The translations under genes were made by a program, and so were the position numbers. Under the pieces are notes generated by a model that was given only the letters and a program-made list of their open reading frames with translations, ran no database searches and was not told where the DNA came from. Source: Methylobacterium radiodurans (GTDB lineage: Bacteria > Pseudomonadota > Alphaproteobacteria > Rhizobiales > Beijerinckiaceae). From it: 64,000 nt of DNA. The stretch is from positions 5,475,696 to 5,539,695 of the forward strand of contig NZ_CP029551.1 of the NCBI RefSeq assembly GCF_003173735.1, in the 5' to 3' direction. This document shows, in pieces, positions 29,254 through 37,744 of the stretch. Position 1 is the stretch's first letter. Each line of letters begins with the position of its first letter.

Positions 29254-29610
29254 TCAGGGCTTCGCGGAGGCGGCGACCGTGCGGCCGCCCTGCCAGGGCA
29301 CCGGGTTCACCGCCATGCCGGGCTGGATCTTCTGGAAGCCCTCGACGACGACGGTCTCGCCGGGCTTCAGCCCGTCCTCGACGATCCAGCCGGCATCGGT
29401 CAGGGCGCCGGTGTGCAGGGGCCGCAGCGCGACGGCCTTGTCCGTGCCGACCACGAAGGCCTGCGCCACGCCGGCGCTTGAGCGCTGGATGGCCTGGGCC
29501 GGGACGATGACCGCACCCGGCAGCGTCCCCTGTGCGACGCGGACGCGCACGTAGGTGCCCGGCAGCAACGCGACCCTTGGATTCGGGAACGTGGCCCGCA
29601 AGGAAGACCT
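29254..29610 (-). pseudogene. C-terminal fragment of RND membrane fusion protein (AcrA type)
   Basis: About 115 codons ending at TGA 29254 match the end of an AcrA/MexA adaptor: LRATFPNPRVALLPGTYVRVRV, then VIVPAQAIQRSSAGVAQAFVV and a C-terminal GFQKIQPGMAV segment. Upstream of about 29,605 this frame loses the adaptor pattern, and another frame carries an amine oxidase. The signal or lipoprotein sequence, hairpin and lipoyl domain are all missing. The fragment has no start of its own except by reading into the unrelated sequence. Confidence 0.8.
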
Positions 29611-30379
29611 TCTCGTTGCGTCCGAGCGGCAGGGCGAAGGCCGCCTCGCGCCAAGGCTCGGTCCCGGGAGGCAGGCGGATCGCGTCGCTGGCCAGGACCG
29701 CGGTCGAGACCGTGAGGATGGCGGCCCCGGCGCGGACGGTGCCGGCGCGGGTGGTGACGGCGACGCCATCCGCCGTCAAATCGATCCGCTCAACCGGGGT
29801 GGCCGGGCGCAGGTCCGTCGAGGACGGCAGGCTGGCGGCGACCAACGTGCCGTAGCCGAGCGGCAGGTTCCAGTTCTTGCCCGTCGCGGCATCGTCGTAG
29901 GCCAGGTAATCGGCGGCCGAGATGTTCTCAGGCCCGACGCCGCTCATGAAGCCGGCGATGGCCCGCACGTAGGCGTTCCAGGCGCCGCCGGGCTCAAGGG
30001 CATCGCTGGCCCGGTCGCTTCCTCCTGCGACCGTGCGGAGCCGCTCCTCCCAGTCGCCGAACGCCTTTCGCGCCGCCTCCTCGCCATCCTCGTCCCAGGC
30101 GATGCCGGGATGCGCCTTCGCCCACGGCGGGTCGCTCCGGTCGACCGGGAAGCCGGATGCCTCGGCGATGCCGACCCATGCGTTGCGGTCGCCCGAGTGG
30201 AGCCACTCGCAGCCGAGGTCGAGCGGGAACCCCTCGAGGTCCTGGGTGTACGCGCGACCCCCGAGGCGCGCCGACGCCTCAAGCAGCAGTACCGCCTTGC
30301 CTTTGGAAGCAAGCCGCCGCGCGGCGCCGATGCCGGCGGCGCCTCCACCCACGATGATGACGTCGTACTCGTTGTACAT
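29590..30379 (-). pseudogene. N-terminal fragment of flavin monoamine oxidase
   Basis: From ATG 30379 (MYNEYDVIIVGGG), an FAD-binding Rossmann motif GGGAAGIGAARRLASKG and the second signature GGRAYTQDLEGFPLDLGCEWLH mark an amine oxidase/NAD(P)-binding family protein. The family pattern runs to about NEKVFLAG (near residue 263) and then stops where the adaptor fragment begins in another frame. The open frame continues to 29225 with Arg-rich nonsense, giving a chimeric product of about 385 residues. The C-terminal FAD- and substrate-binding part is absent, so activity is unlikely. Confidence 0.75.
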
Positions 30380-30494
30380 GCGCCGAAGGTGAGATCGAGC
30401 ATCGCGCGGGACAAGCGGCAGTGCTTGGGGGACTGGCATCGTTCCAGGCGTATAGGCGCTGGGCCGGCCTTCCATCCAGTGGACGATCCTGGCT

Positions 30495-30916
30495 TCAGCC
30501 TGCCTTGCGGTCGTAGCGGCCCTCGTCCCGTGCCTCGAAGTACCGGCCGTGGAAGACGCGGACATCCATCTTCTTCTTGAGCGTGCCCGGCGTGAGCGGC
30601 TCCTTGTGTAGGGTGGCGCCGCGGACCGTCACCGCCCTGAGCACCGGCAGGATCTCCGACGGCGTAAGCGGCCCCGCTCGACGAGGAGCTCGGCTATCTC
30701 CTGCATGACGCGGTCCCAGAACTCCTCGGCGCGGAAACGGTCTAGTTGGTTCTCGACGTTGGCGAGGCGCTCTTGGACGCGGGCGCCCTCGTCCTCGGCG
30801 GTCTTGGTCCGAGCGGCGCGGCGTTCCCAGCCTGAATATCTTGTGTCTCCCGGCTCGACCACTCCGTGCAGAGGCTGCTTGCGAGCGAAGAGCGGCCATT
30901 CCAGCGGTTGTGGCAA
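30495..30916 (-). pseudogene. Frameshifted small hypothetical gene
   Basis: Two overlapping minus-strand frames join into one plausible protein. The first runs from about 30,860 to 30,680 (...ERLANVENQLDRFRAEEFWDRVMQEIAELLVERG). The second runs from there to TGA 30495 (PLTPSEILPVLRAVTVRGATLHKEP...ARDEGRYDRKAG). The switch is near 30,675. Each half reads as coherent helices or basic loops only in its own frame, which suggests a single-base indel. Function not recognised. Confidence 0.5.
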
Positions 30917-31020
30917 AAGGTCCGGAAGTGGCGCCAGCCCGACGGCCAGGGACTCCAGCGCACGAAGATCTACGCGGGATCATCTCGACCACCGGAGCGT
31001 TCCGCTTCGGCACGAGCGCG

Positions 31021-31845
31021 ATGGATAGCGGGACGGATCCGACAATGGGAGTGCGTGAGTGCAAGGGGTTGGCGGTGGTGACGGGCGCCTCCAGCGGCAT
31101 CGGTCTGGAACTGGCGAAGCTCTTTGCAGCTGATAGCTACGACCTTCTGATCGCCGCCCGCAGCGAGCACGTCGACGAGGTGGCCAGCCGGATGCGCGAG
31201 GCCGGAACGTCTGTCGAAGCCTGTCGAGCTGACCTGTCGACACCGGCGGGCGTCGAGACACTGCATGCGGCGATCAAAGCCGCCGAGCGGCCCCTTGAGG
31301 CCATCACCATCAACGCCGGTGTCGGCCTTGGCGGTCCTTTCGTCGAGAACCGCTGGGAAGACGAGCTGAACCTCATGCGGGTCAATGTCGTCGAGACCGT
31401 CCACCTCGCCAAGCTCGTTGTGCCCGGCATGGTCGCCCGGGGCCGCGGGCGCGTCCTATTCACGTCCTCGATCTCCGGCACTACACCGGTGCCGTTCGAG
31501 GCCGTCTACGGCGCCTCCAAGGCCTTCGTCCTCTCATTCGCTGAAGCCATCCGCAACGAACTGCGCGACACCGGCGTCACCGTAACGGCCCTCCTGCCTG
31601 GTCAGACCGAGACCAACTTCTTCCATCACGCCGGCATGGACGACACCAGCATCGGAGCGGGTCCGAAGAGCGACCCGGCCGATGTGGCCAAAGCCGGCTA
31701 CGAGGCGATGATGGCGGGTCGGGAGAAGGTTGTAGCTGGTAGCATCGCGACGCAGTTCGAAGCTGCGGTGCTGAACCGCATCCTGCCCGACTCGATGAAG
31801 GCGGAGCGGCACAGGAAGATGTCCGAGCCAGGCGGCGCAGAGTAG
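31021..31845 (+). CDS. Short-chain dehydrogenase/reductase
   Basis: 274 residues from ATG 31021. Classical SDR features: cofactor loop TGASSGIG near residue 20, NAG in TINAGVG, catalytic Ser in SSISG, and YGASKAF with the catalytic Tyr-Lys. It reduces or oxidises an alcohol/ketone with NAD(P)H; the substrate cannot be told. The ATG was preferred to the longer frame from 30841 because the upstream part is not SDR-like. Stands alone between a decayed gene and the antiporter. Confidence 0.9.
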   Translation: MDSGTDPTMGVRECKGLAVVTGASSGIGLELAKLFAADSYDLLIAARSEHVDEVASRMREAGTSVEACRADLSTPAGVETLHAAIKAAERPLEAITINAGVGLGGPFVENRWEDELNLMRVNVVETVHLAKLVVPGMVARGRGRVLFTSSISGTTPVPFEAVYGASKAFVLSFAEAIRNELRDTGVTVTALLPGQTETNFFHHAGMDDTSIGAGPKSDPADVAKAGYEAMMAGREKVVAGSIATQFEAAVLNRILPDSMKAERHRKMSEPGGAE

Positions 31846-32353
31846 CGGAGGCCTTCGCAGGCCGTCGCCTAGATCTTGCTTATCGATAGCGGGTGAGTTC
31901 CTGCCCCCTTGCGGACATTCGAGGGGCTGCAGCCGAAGGTCCGAATGGGGTCGAGAGCGGTGGCTTAGCCTCTGCCGGCCCAATGTCTGTCGCGGCATGA
32001 GCGGGCGGCGCGCTGGACGCGAGAAATATAGCTGGTGTGAGGACACAGAAGCTCACTTGCTGTGGCCCGCACGGAACACCCGAGTTTGCCGTCCGGTTGC
32101 CCTTGCGAGGCTCCACCCAAGGCTGGCCGCCGGCTGCCGCGCGGGCGACGTGCCGCCGCCCCGGCACTGGAGCGGTTTAATCGCGCAGACGGTTCCGGCG
32201 GACGGACTTTCAGCCGGCGACGGGAACAGGTCCGACTCTCGGCTCAACGGACGGACGCGCCGCAAGCAGGTCCACGAGGTGCCTGAGCGCATCTCTGACC
32301 TTTCCCGACCGGGCAGCTTGTGAGGCTGACCCTCCACCGATGCGAGGGCCACC
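31846..32353. other. Intergenic region with an interspersed repeat copy
   Basis: About 500 bases without a convincing gene. Positions 31897-31953 hold one copy of a 57-bp imperfect repeat (TTGCGGACATTCG ... CGAAGGTCCGAATGGGGTCG) that recurs at 33741-33797 before the insertion sequence. The rest is GC-rich with only Arg-rich chance frames. Confidence 0.6.
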
Positions 32354-33640
32354 ATGATTTCGATCTTCGACCTCGCCGCCCTGCTGCTGACGCTCTCGGC
32401 CCTGTTCAGCTGGCTCAACCGGCGCTTCCTGCCGCTCCCGCACGCCATTGGCCTCCTCATCCTGGGGCTGCTCGCGTCGCTGGTGCTCGTTGCAGTCGAC
32501 CTCGCCTTCCCGCAGCGGCACCTCTACGACGCGCTCACGACGGCGCTCCAGCAGATCGACTTCACCGAGGTCGTGATGAACGGCATGCTGGCCTTCCTGC
32601 TGTTCGCCGGCGCGCTTAATCTCAACCTGCAGGCGCTGCGAGAGCGGGCTTGGCCGGTCGCGACCCTGGCGCTGGTCGGTACGGCGGTCTCGACCGCGGT
32701 GGTGGGGCTCGCTGTCTGGGGCGTGAGTCAGGCACTCGGCCACGCCCTACCGCTCGTCTGGGCCTTAGTCTTCGGCGCTCTGATCAGTCCGACCGACCCG
32801 GTCGCGGTCCTCGCCACGCTCAAGAACGTGCAGGTGCCGCAGGCCTTGGAGGTCGAAATGCAGGGGGAGGCGCTGTTCAACGACGGCGTCGGCGTGGTGC
32901 TGTTCACCGCATTCCTTGGGTTTGCTGCTGCTACTGGTGGCGGCGAGCGAGGCGCGCTCGGCATCGTCGAGTTGCTGTTGGTGGAGGCGGGTGGTGGCAT
33001 CTTGCTCGACCTCGTCACCGGCTACATCGCTTACCGGTCCATGCGCGCCATTGACGACTTTTCCGTCGAGGTGCTGATCACGCTCGCGCTCGTGACCGGC
33101 ACCTACGCACTGGCGCAGAAGCTCGGCACCAGCGGACCGCTCGCCGTGGTTGCGGCCGGGTTGCTGGTGGGAGAGCGGGGCCCTCGCGACGCGATGAGCA
33201 AGCGCACCCAAGGCTACGTCTCTGCGCTATGGACGCTCATCGACGAGGTGCTCAACTCGGTGCTGTTCTTGCTGATCGGCCTGGAGGTGCTCGTCCTGCG
33301 CTTCGATGCATCGGCGCTCTGGCTGGCCGCTGCCGCCGTACCCCTCGTCATCCTCGGGCGCGGCGTAGCGGTCTCGGTTTCCCTGCTCCTACTTCGTTGG
33401 AGCGACGACTCCCTCTCGGCGCGGAACGTGCCGTTCCTGACCTGGGCGGGCGTGCGCGGCGGCATCTCGGTGGCGTTAGCGCTCACCGTGCCTGAGGGCG
33501 AGCACAAGCCGGCGCTGCTCGCCGCGACCTATGCCGTCGTGCTGTTCTCGATCATCGTTCAGGGCTTGACCCTTGGCATCGTCGCCCGTCGGACGGTCAA
33601 TGGTGCGAAAGGCAGTCACAACACACCAGCGCCTTTATGA
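32354..33640 (+). CDS. Sodium/proton antiporter, CPA1 (NhaP) type
   Basis: 428 residues, mostly hydrophobic with about 11-12 transmembrane helices. CPA1 hallmarks are the helix with SPTDPVAVLATLKN, the following EMQGEALFNDGVGVVLF with the conserved Asn-Asp, and GVRGGISVALAL near the C-terminus. Family role: exchange of Na+ (or K+) for H+ across the inner membrane in pH and salt homeostasis. It starts at ATG 32354 after a purine-rich stretch. No cytoplasmic regulatory domain, which is shorter than many NhaP proteins. Confidence 0.93.
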   Translation: MISIFDLAALLLTLSALFSWLNRRFLPLPHAIGLLILGLLASLVLVAVDLAFPQRHLYDALTTALQQIDFTEVVMNGMLAFLLFAGALNLNLQALRERAWPVATLALVGTAVSTAVVGLAVWGVSQALGHALPLVWALVFGALISPTDPVAVLATLKNVQVPQALEVEMQGEALFNDGVGVVLFTAFLGFAAATGGGERGALGIVELLLVEAGGGILLDLVTGYIAYRSMRAIDDFSVEVLITLALVTGTYALAQKLGTSGPLAVVAAGLLVGERGPRDAMSKRTQGYVSALWTLIDEVLNSVLFLLIGLEVLVLRFDASALWLAAAAVPLVILGRGVAVSVSLLLLRWSDDSLSARNVPFLTWAGVRGGISVALALTVPEGEHKPALLAATYAVVLFSIIVQGLTLGIVARRTVNGAKGSHNTPAPL

Positions 33641-33740
33641 CCGATAGGTTGACGTCCGCAGCATCAGCATCCGCCGCGCCGGCAGAAGACGACATCCAAC
33701 AACTTGAGGCTGAAAGTACAGTCAAGCAAGCGAGGAGCCA

Positions 33741-33799
33741 GCTCCTGCCTCATTGCGAACATTCGGCCCATTTTTGGCGAAGGTCCGGATGAGGTGGAT
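33741..33799. repeat. Second copy of the GAACATTCGG/GAAGGTCCG intergenic repeat
   Basis: Aligns base for base without gaps to 31897-31953 (about two thirds identical, with the blocks CATTCG and CGAAGGTCCG conserved). The following part of the repeat (GCGGTGGCTTAGCC at copy 1) appears to resume after the IS as CGGTGGTTTGCAGCC at about 35360, so the insertion sequence seems to sit inside this copy. Confidence 0.55.
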
Positions 33800-35357
33800 A
33801 CTGTGTGAGAACGCGTTTTGGTTTATCGGTGCGGAGCGGAGATGGTGCGCGAGGTGCGGCGTGCTCTCACGCCCGCAGTGTCGTGAGGAGGGGTTCAACT
33901 CTGAGGATCGCCAGCACCCTCTTCAGATTATAGGCCAGGACTTGCAGGCTCATCTCGGTCGCCACGTTTTTCAACCGTCGCGTCCGGAAGTGGGTCGCCC
34001 CCATCCAGCCCTTGAGCGTCCCGAACACGTGTTCGACCGTCTGCCGCCGCGTGCGCATCGCGTGAGGATCCGCGTCGAGCCGGCGCTGCACGGCTTCCAA
34101 GACCGCCTCGTGCTCCCAGCGCGTCACCCGCCGCTCCTTGGCTGGCGTGCAGCGCGCCTTGAGCGCGCAGCCGTGGCAGGCCGTCGTCCAGTAGCGCCGT
34201 AGCGTCAGCCCACCCTCGACATTCGTGTAGCGGTAGGGGAGCTGCTCACCGGCCGGACAGCGGTAGGTATCCGCCTCCGCCTCGTAGACGAAGTCCTGTT
34301 TGCCGAAGCGCCCTTCCGCCTTGGCACCCGAGGTCAGCGGCTTGGGCAGTGTCACCGCGATACCAGCCTGATCGCAGGCTAGGATCTCCTCGCCCGAGAA
34401 GTAGCCGCGGTCAGCCAGCACGCTGAGCGCTTCATGCCCGGTTGCGACCTGGCCCTGGCGGCTCATGTGCACCAGCTGGGTGCGATCGTGCCCGACGTTG
34501 GTGACCTCGTGGGCGACGATCAGATGATGCTCGGTGTCGATGACCGCCTGCACGTTGTAGCCGACCATCCCCGTCCCCTTGCCGCGCGTGGCCATCGCCC
34601 GCGCGTCCGGATCGGTCAGCGAGATCTGCCGGTCGGGGGCGGCTTCGACGAGCGTCTCCATCGCCTGCAGTTCGCGCATCCGCGTCCGCAGGGCGTCCAG
34701 ACGCTCCGCGATGCGCACCTTGCGCACGTGGGCGACCTCGTCCTCCTGGCGATCGGCGGTGTCGAGGGCGGCGAGATAGCGCGCGATGCCGGCCTCAATC
34801 TGCTCGATGCGGCGCCGGACCGCCGCCGGGGTAAAATTGCAATCACGCGTGTTCACCGCTTTGAAGCGGCTGCCGTCGAGAGCCACGGCACCACCGGCCA
34901 GGAGGCCGAGTTGTCGGCGCAGCACCACGAACTGGCGGCACGCGGCCTGGATCGCAGGACCATTATCGCGCCGGAAGTCGGCGATGGTCTTGAAGTCGGG
35001 GGCGAGGCGGCCGGTCAGCCACATCAACTCGACGTTGCGACCGGCCTCACGCTCCAGACGGCGGCTGGAGGTGACTTGGTTGAGGTAACCGTAGAGATAG
35101 AGCTTCAGCAGCGTCGCGGGATGGTACCCGGGCCGTCCGGTCGCGGCCGGCATCATGCTCGCAAAGCCCAGGGCCGTGAGATCGAGCTCGTCTACGAACA
35201 GGTCGACGACGCGCACCGGATTGTCTTCAGACACATAGTCGTCCAACCGGTTCGGCAACAGCGTGACTTGGTGGCGATCCGCACCACAGATGAACCGCGC
35301 CATACACGCCTCCGCTGTCCCGCAGAGACTATCATAACCGCTACGTTTTCACACAGT
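33800..35357 (-). mobile_element. IS1182-family insertion sequence
   Basis: About 1.56 kb bounded by inverted ends: ACTGTGTGAGAACG at 33800 and the complement of CGTTTTCACACAGT ending at 35357 (13 of 14 matching). It contains one full-length transposase. No clear target-site duplication was seen at the flanks, so either the ends extend a little differently or the flanks have changed. Confidence 0.8.
33867..35303 (-). CDS. IS1182-family transposase
   Basis: 478 residues. N-terminal DUF772-type block (GRPGYHPATLLKLYLYGYLN, SRRLEREAGRNVELMWLTGRL) and a DDE transposase core: Asp in VALDGSRFKAVN, Asp in VLADRGYFSGEE and Glu in QTVEHVFGTLKGWMG. A cysteine cluster (CHGCALKARC) lies before the last catalytic segment. 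The reading frame is intact, so the element may be active. Confidence 0.92.
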   Translation of the reverse strand: MARFICGADRHQVTLLPNRLDDYVSEDNPVRVVDLFVDELDLTALGFASMMPAATGRPGYHPATLLKLYLYGYLNQVTSSRRLEREAGRNVELMWLTGRLAPDFKTIADFRRDNGPAIQAACRQFVVLRRQLGLLAGGAVALDGSRFKAVNTRDCNFTPAAVRRRIEQIEAGIARYLAALDTADRQEDEVAHVRKVRIAERLDALRTRMRELQAMETLVEAAPDRQISLTDPDARAMATRGKGTGMVGYNVQAVIDTEHHLIVAHEVTNVGHDRTQLVHMSRQGQVATGHEALSVLADRGYFSGEEILACDQAGIAVTLPKPLTSGAKAEGRFGKQDFVYEAEADTYRCPAGEQLPYRYTNVEGGLTLRRYWTTACHGCALKARCTPAKERRVTRWEHEAVLEAVQRRLDADPHAMRTRRQTVEHVFGTLKGWMGATHFRTRRLKNVATEMSLQVLAYNLKRVLAILRVEPLLTTLRA

Positions 35358-35401
35358 CTCGGTGGTTTGCAGCCGTTCAACGCGCTGCCACACTCGATCC
35401 G

Positions 35402-35956
35402 ATGGACGACGCGATCACAACCGCCTTCGTGCCCCTAATCGGCCTGCCCTGCTGGGGCGTGCAGCGGGGGCACGGCAGCATGCTCACCTTCGAGTTCGGT
35501 CCGCCCTACCTCCTGATAACCGAGCCCTACGTCTCGAACTCGCCCGCGGCCCGGATACGTGAGCGGGCCGCGCAGCGGCACGTCCGTCCCTGCGGGGCGT
35601 GGCACCTGTTCATCTTCTGCTGCCACTGGCGCATCGCCGTGTCCGGCGAGGTGTTGGCGGAGGACGAGAGCCCGGCTGATCTGATCGAGGCCGCGGTGCG
35701 GGTGGGAAATGGACAGAAGCTGACGGCGTTCGCGCTCGACGCGACCACACGCACGACGACGTTCACATTCGATCTCGGGGCAAGCCTGACGACATGGCCC
35801 TACGCGGATGAGATCGACGAGCCGTGGTCGCTGTATCAGCCCGAGGGGCAGGTCCTGACCTACCGAAGCGACGGCTGCCGAAACCTCGGTTCCGACGACG
35901 AGCAGCCCGACCGCCACGTCTGGATACCCGTCCACTTGGACGTGCGTGTCCCTTAG
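35402..35956 (+). CDS. Hypothetical conserved protein
   Basis: 184 residues. Coherent beta-rich sequence with CWGVQRGHGSMLTFEFG, RRHV-type turn, WHLFIFCCHWRI and a C-terminal VLTYRSDG; this pattern occurs in small uncharacterised bacterial proteins. Conserved Trp and Cys residues suggest a compact fold. No function is assigned. It begins about 45 bp after the IS end, so its native promoter may have been displaced. Confidence 0.6.
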   Translation: MDDAITTAFVPLIGLPCWGVQRGHGSMLTFEFGPPYLLITEPYVSNSPAARIRERAAQRHVRPCGAWHLFIFCCHWRIAVSGEVLAEDESPADLIEAAVRVGNGQKLTAFALDATTRTTTFTFDLGASLTTWPYADEIDEPWSLYQPEGQVLTYRSDGCRNLGSDDEQPDRHVWIPVHLDVRVP

Positions 35957-36041
35957 CGCCGGTTACCTGCTCGGGGTGGTTTGTGGACCTTAACAAGCGC
36001 ATGAAGGGGAGTAGATGGCTGCGATTTGGTGAAGCAGAGCA

Positions 36042-36299
36042 ATGCGCTGGATTGTCCTTTTCCACGTAGGCTTATTGTTCGTCCTTCTGTCCTATGTCGC
36101 CGTCGGTGCTTACTCGGTGGGGTTCCGCTCTATGAGGGAGATCGATTTTGACGGCGATGGTTCAACGTCCGTCTCCGAAGTCTTGACCGCGTTAGACGTT
36201 GTGAAGGTTCCCAGCCGGGACAGGCCCGGTTGCATCGAGTATCTCGATGCGAAAGGGGGCACACACGTCTACGCCGTGCGCTGCCCGGAGGTCCGCTGA
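36042..36299 (+). CDS. Small membrane-anchored protein with one EF-hand-like loop
   Basis: 85 residues. An N-terminal transmembrane segment or uncleaved signal (residues 3-24) is followed by a canonical EF-hand loop at D35-E46 (DFDGDGSTSVSE, with D, D, D, S, S and E at positions 1, 3, 5, 7, 9 and 12), and two cysteines near the C-terminus. Probably a periplasmic calcium-binding domain held at the membrane. No family was recognised. Start context is weak but the frame is clean. Confidence 0.55.
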   Translation: MRWIVLFHVGLLFVLLSYVAVGAYSVGFRSMREIDFDGDGSTSVSEVLTALDVVKVPSRDRPGCIEYLDAKGGTHVYAVRCPEVR

Positions 36300-36336
36300 G
36301 GGTCGCAAGCGGCGGTTCCGCCCCGGCGGCCCTGGA

Positions 36337-36711
36337 TCAGCCCCTGAACGCCCAGATCGGGATGCCGCGCGGCATGCCCGGCTTGTCCCGGCGGTAGGCC
36401 AGGTTCCCGTAGCGGATCGTCTTCGCGTCGATCGCCTCGACCTGCCGACCGGTGAGCACCAGCGCGCCGCAATAGTCTGCGCGGCCAGTGCCGATCACCG
36501 GATGGATCGCGAACAGCTCGAGATCCGTCCACCCCAGGTCCACCGCCTGGGCGCCGAAGCGATCGAGGAAGTCGAGGTTCGCGGCGTGCGTCTTCTGCCA
36601 CTGCTCGCCGTAGAGGCCGGGGCACGGGCTCTTCGCCGGGCTCTGGCTCTCGACACCGGAGCGCCAGGTGTAGAGGTCGGAGGTCGAGACGGGGGCGAGG
36701 TGCGCGGACAT
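36337..36711 (-). CDS. Hypothetical protein
   Basis: 124 residues with a coherent sequence: YTWRSGVESQSPAKSPCPGLYGEQW, ...DLELFAIHPVIGTGRADYCGALVL. It lacks a signal peptide or membrane segment. No family was recognised. It is the last chromosomal gene before the integrated element. Confidence 0.55.
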   Translation of the reverse strand: MSAHLAPVSTSDLYTWRSGVESQSPAKSPCPGLYGEQWQKTHAANLDFLDRFGAQAVDLGWTDLELFAIHPVIGTGRADYCGALVLTGRQVEAIDAKTIRYGNLAYRRDKPGMPRGIPIWAFRG

Positions 36712-36849
36712 CGGCGGGGGATACGGGTCGCCCTGTCCGGCCGCTATGCCGCGCCAGCAACAGCTACATGGGACGCGCCGTCAACTGGTGGGGCAGATGG
36801 TGGGGTGAGCCGGCCGTCGAAGCGAATTTCCCTTCTCAGACAAAGGACG

Positions 36850-36867
36850 GTGGCGGAAGGGGTGGGA
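36850..36867. repeat. attL core
   Basis: 18 bases identical to the end of the tRNA-Ser gene at 54518-54535. No tRNA body flanks it here, as expected for the distal end of an element integrated into a tRNA 3' end. Confidence 0.88.
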
Positions 36868-36930
36868 CATTCCGAGCCAACCTCACTGATTCAAATATAA
36901 CAATGACTTAGCCAGGGTGCAGCCGTTCAC

Positions 36931-36950
36931 CTGTAGCGCAAAGCTGTAGC
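36931..36950. promoter_or_regulatory. Integrase arm-type sites, left end
   Basis: Two CTGTAGC heptamers at 36931 and 36944 (13-bp period), 63 bp inside the left core. The same pair with the same period occurs 63 bp inside the right core. This is inferred to be the arm-binding DNA of the element's tyrosine integrase. Confidence 0.65.
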
Positions 36951-36966
36951 ACCGCTGAGGTACGTT

Positions 36967-37617
36967 TCACGCCCCGTCCCCTCTCTCACCTCTCGCAACC
37001 TCCTTCATCATCTCGTCAGGCAACGGTCGCTGAAGCGTCAGCGCGTCCTGTGTCGGTGCCTCAAGCCACATCGCCCACTCCTCAGGCTTGGTCAGCAGCA
37101 CAGGCATTGCCTTGGGATGGACCGGACCGACCACACCATTGGCCTCTGTGGTGAGGAAGGAGAACAGCCGGTGCTCCTCCTCCACCCTGTCAGGGTTCTC
37201 CTTCTTGGTCCCTCTCACGCCCGTCCAGGGCCGCCAGATGCCCGCGAAGGCGAACAGAGGACGATCCTCGTTCAGGGCGAACCACACGGGCGTCTTGCGT
37301 GGCTTGGTGTCGGCGTACTCCGAGAACGAGCTGACGGGCACGAGACAGCGGTACTCAGGCTTCAGCCAGGGCCGCCAATGGGGGCTCTTCACGTTGCGGA
37401 CGTTCGTAACGGGGTGCTCACCGAATGCCTTGGGACCAGGGATGCCCCATCGCATCATCGTCAGCTCGCGACCTTCAGGCGCGTTCCAGACCACCGGGGC
37501 CATCTGGTCGGGGAAGATGCCAGGGAGCGGGGGAAGGTTGCCCGTCTGGTCACGCTCGACCCCGAACGCCTTGCGTAGCTCATCGGGGCCAGCTCTCAGG
37601 CTGTAGAGGTTGCACAT
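36967..37617 (-). CDS. SRAP (HMCES/YedK-like) abasic-site-binding protein
   Basis: 216 residues from ATG 37617, chosen because the catalytic cysteine must be residue 2 (MCNLYSL) after Met removal. Other SRAP features: the Asn in VTNVRN, GRRCLVPVSSFSEY-like block (YRCLVPVSSFSEY), and the conserved His in GPVHPKAMPVLL. Family members form a thiazolidine crosslink with abasic sites in single-stranded DNA and shield them from breakage. It is the first gene inside the left end of the element, read outward. A role in protecting replicating or transferring element DNA is plausible. Confidence 0.9.
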   Translation of the reverse strand: MCNLYSLRAGPDELRKAFGVERDQTGNLPPLPGIFPDQMAPVVWNAPEGRELTMMRWGIPGPKAFGEHPVTNVRNVKSPHWRPWLKPEYRCLVPVSSFSEYADTKPRKTPVWFALNEDRPLFAFAGIWRPWTGVRGTKKENPDRVEEEHRLFSFLTTEANGVVGPVHPKAMPVLLTKPEEWAMWLEAPTQDALTLQRPLPDEMMKEVARGERGDGA

Positions 37618-37675
37618 CCTGTCAGTTCGCTCTGAGGACGCGTTAGGAGCCGCTTCAAGCTCAGCGATGAACACC

Positions 37676-37706
37676 AAAAGGCAGGGAGCGCCTGAAGCCC
37701 CCTGCC
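37676..37706 (-). terminator. Rho-independent terminator
   Basis: On the minus strand, GGCAGGG/CCCTGCC arms (37706-37700 and 37686-37680) are followed by TTTT (37679-37676). It lies 38 bp after the stop codon of the small Gly-rich gene and just before the SRAP start. Confidence 0.6.
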
Positions 37707-37744
37707 CTCTCCTACCTAAATGTCTCTATGCCGATGAAGCGGCC

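Noticed and set aside
26364..29510. 1048-codon plus-strand open frame across the RND pump
   Set aside because: Antisense shadow of a complete RND transporter; His/Arg/Glu-rich translation with no family pattern.
30742..30963. 73-codon minus-strand frame upstream of the SDR gene
   Set aside because: Overlaps the frameshifted gene remnant and has no coherent pattern of its own.
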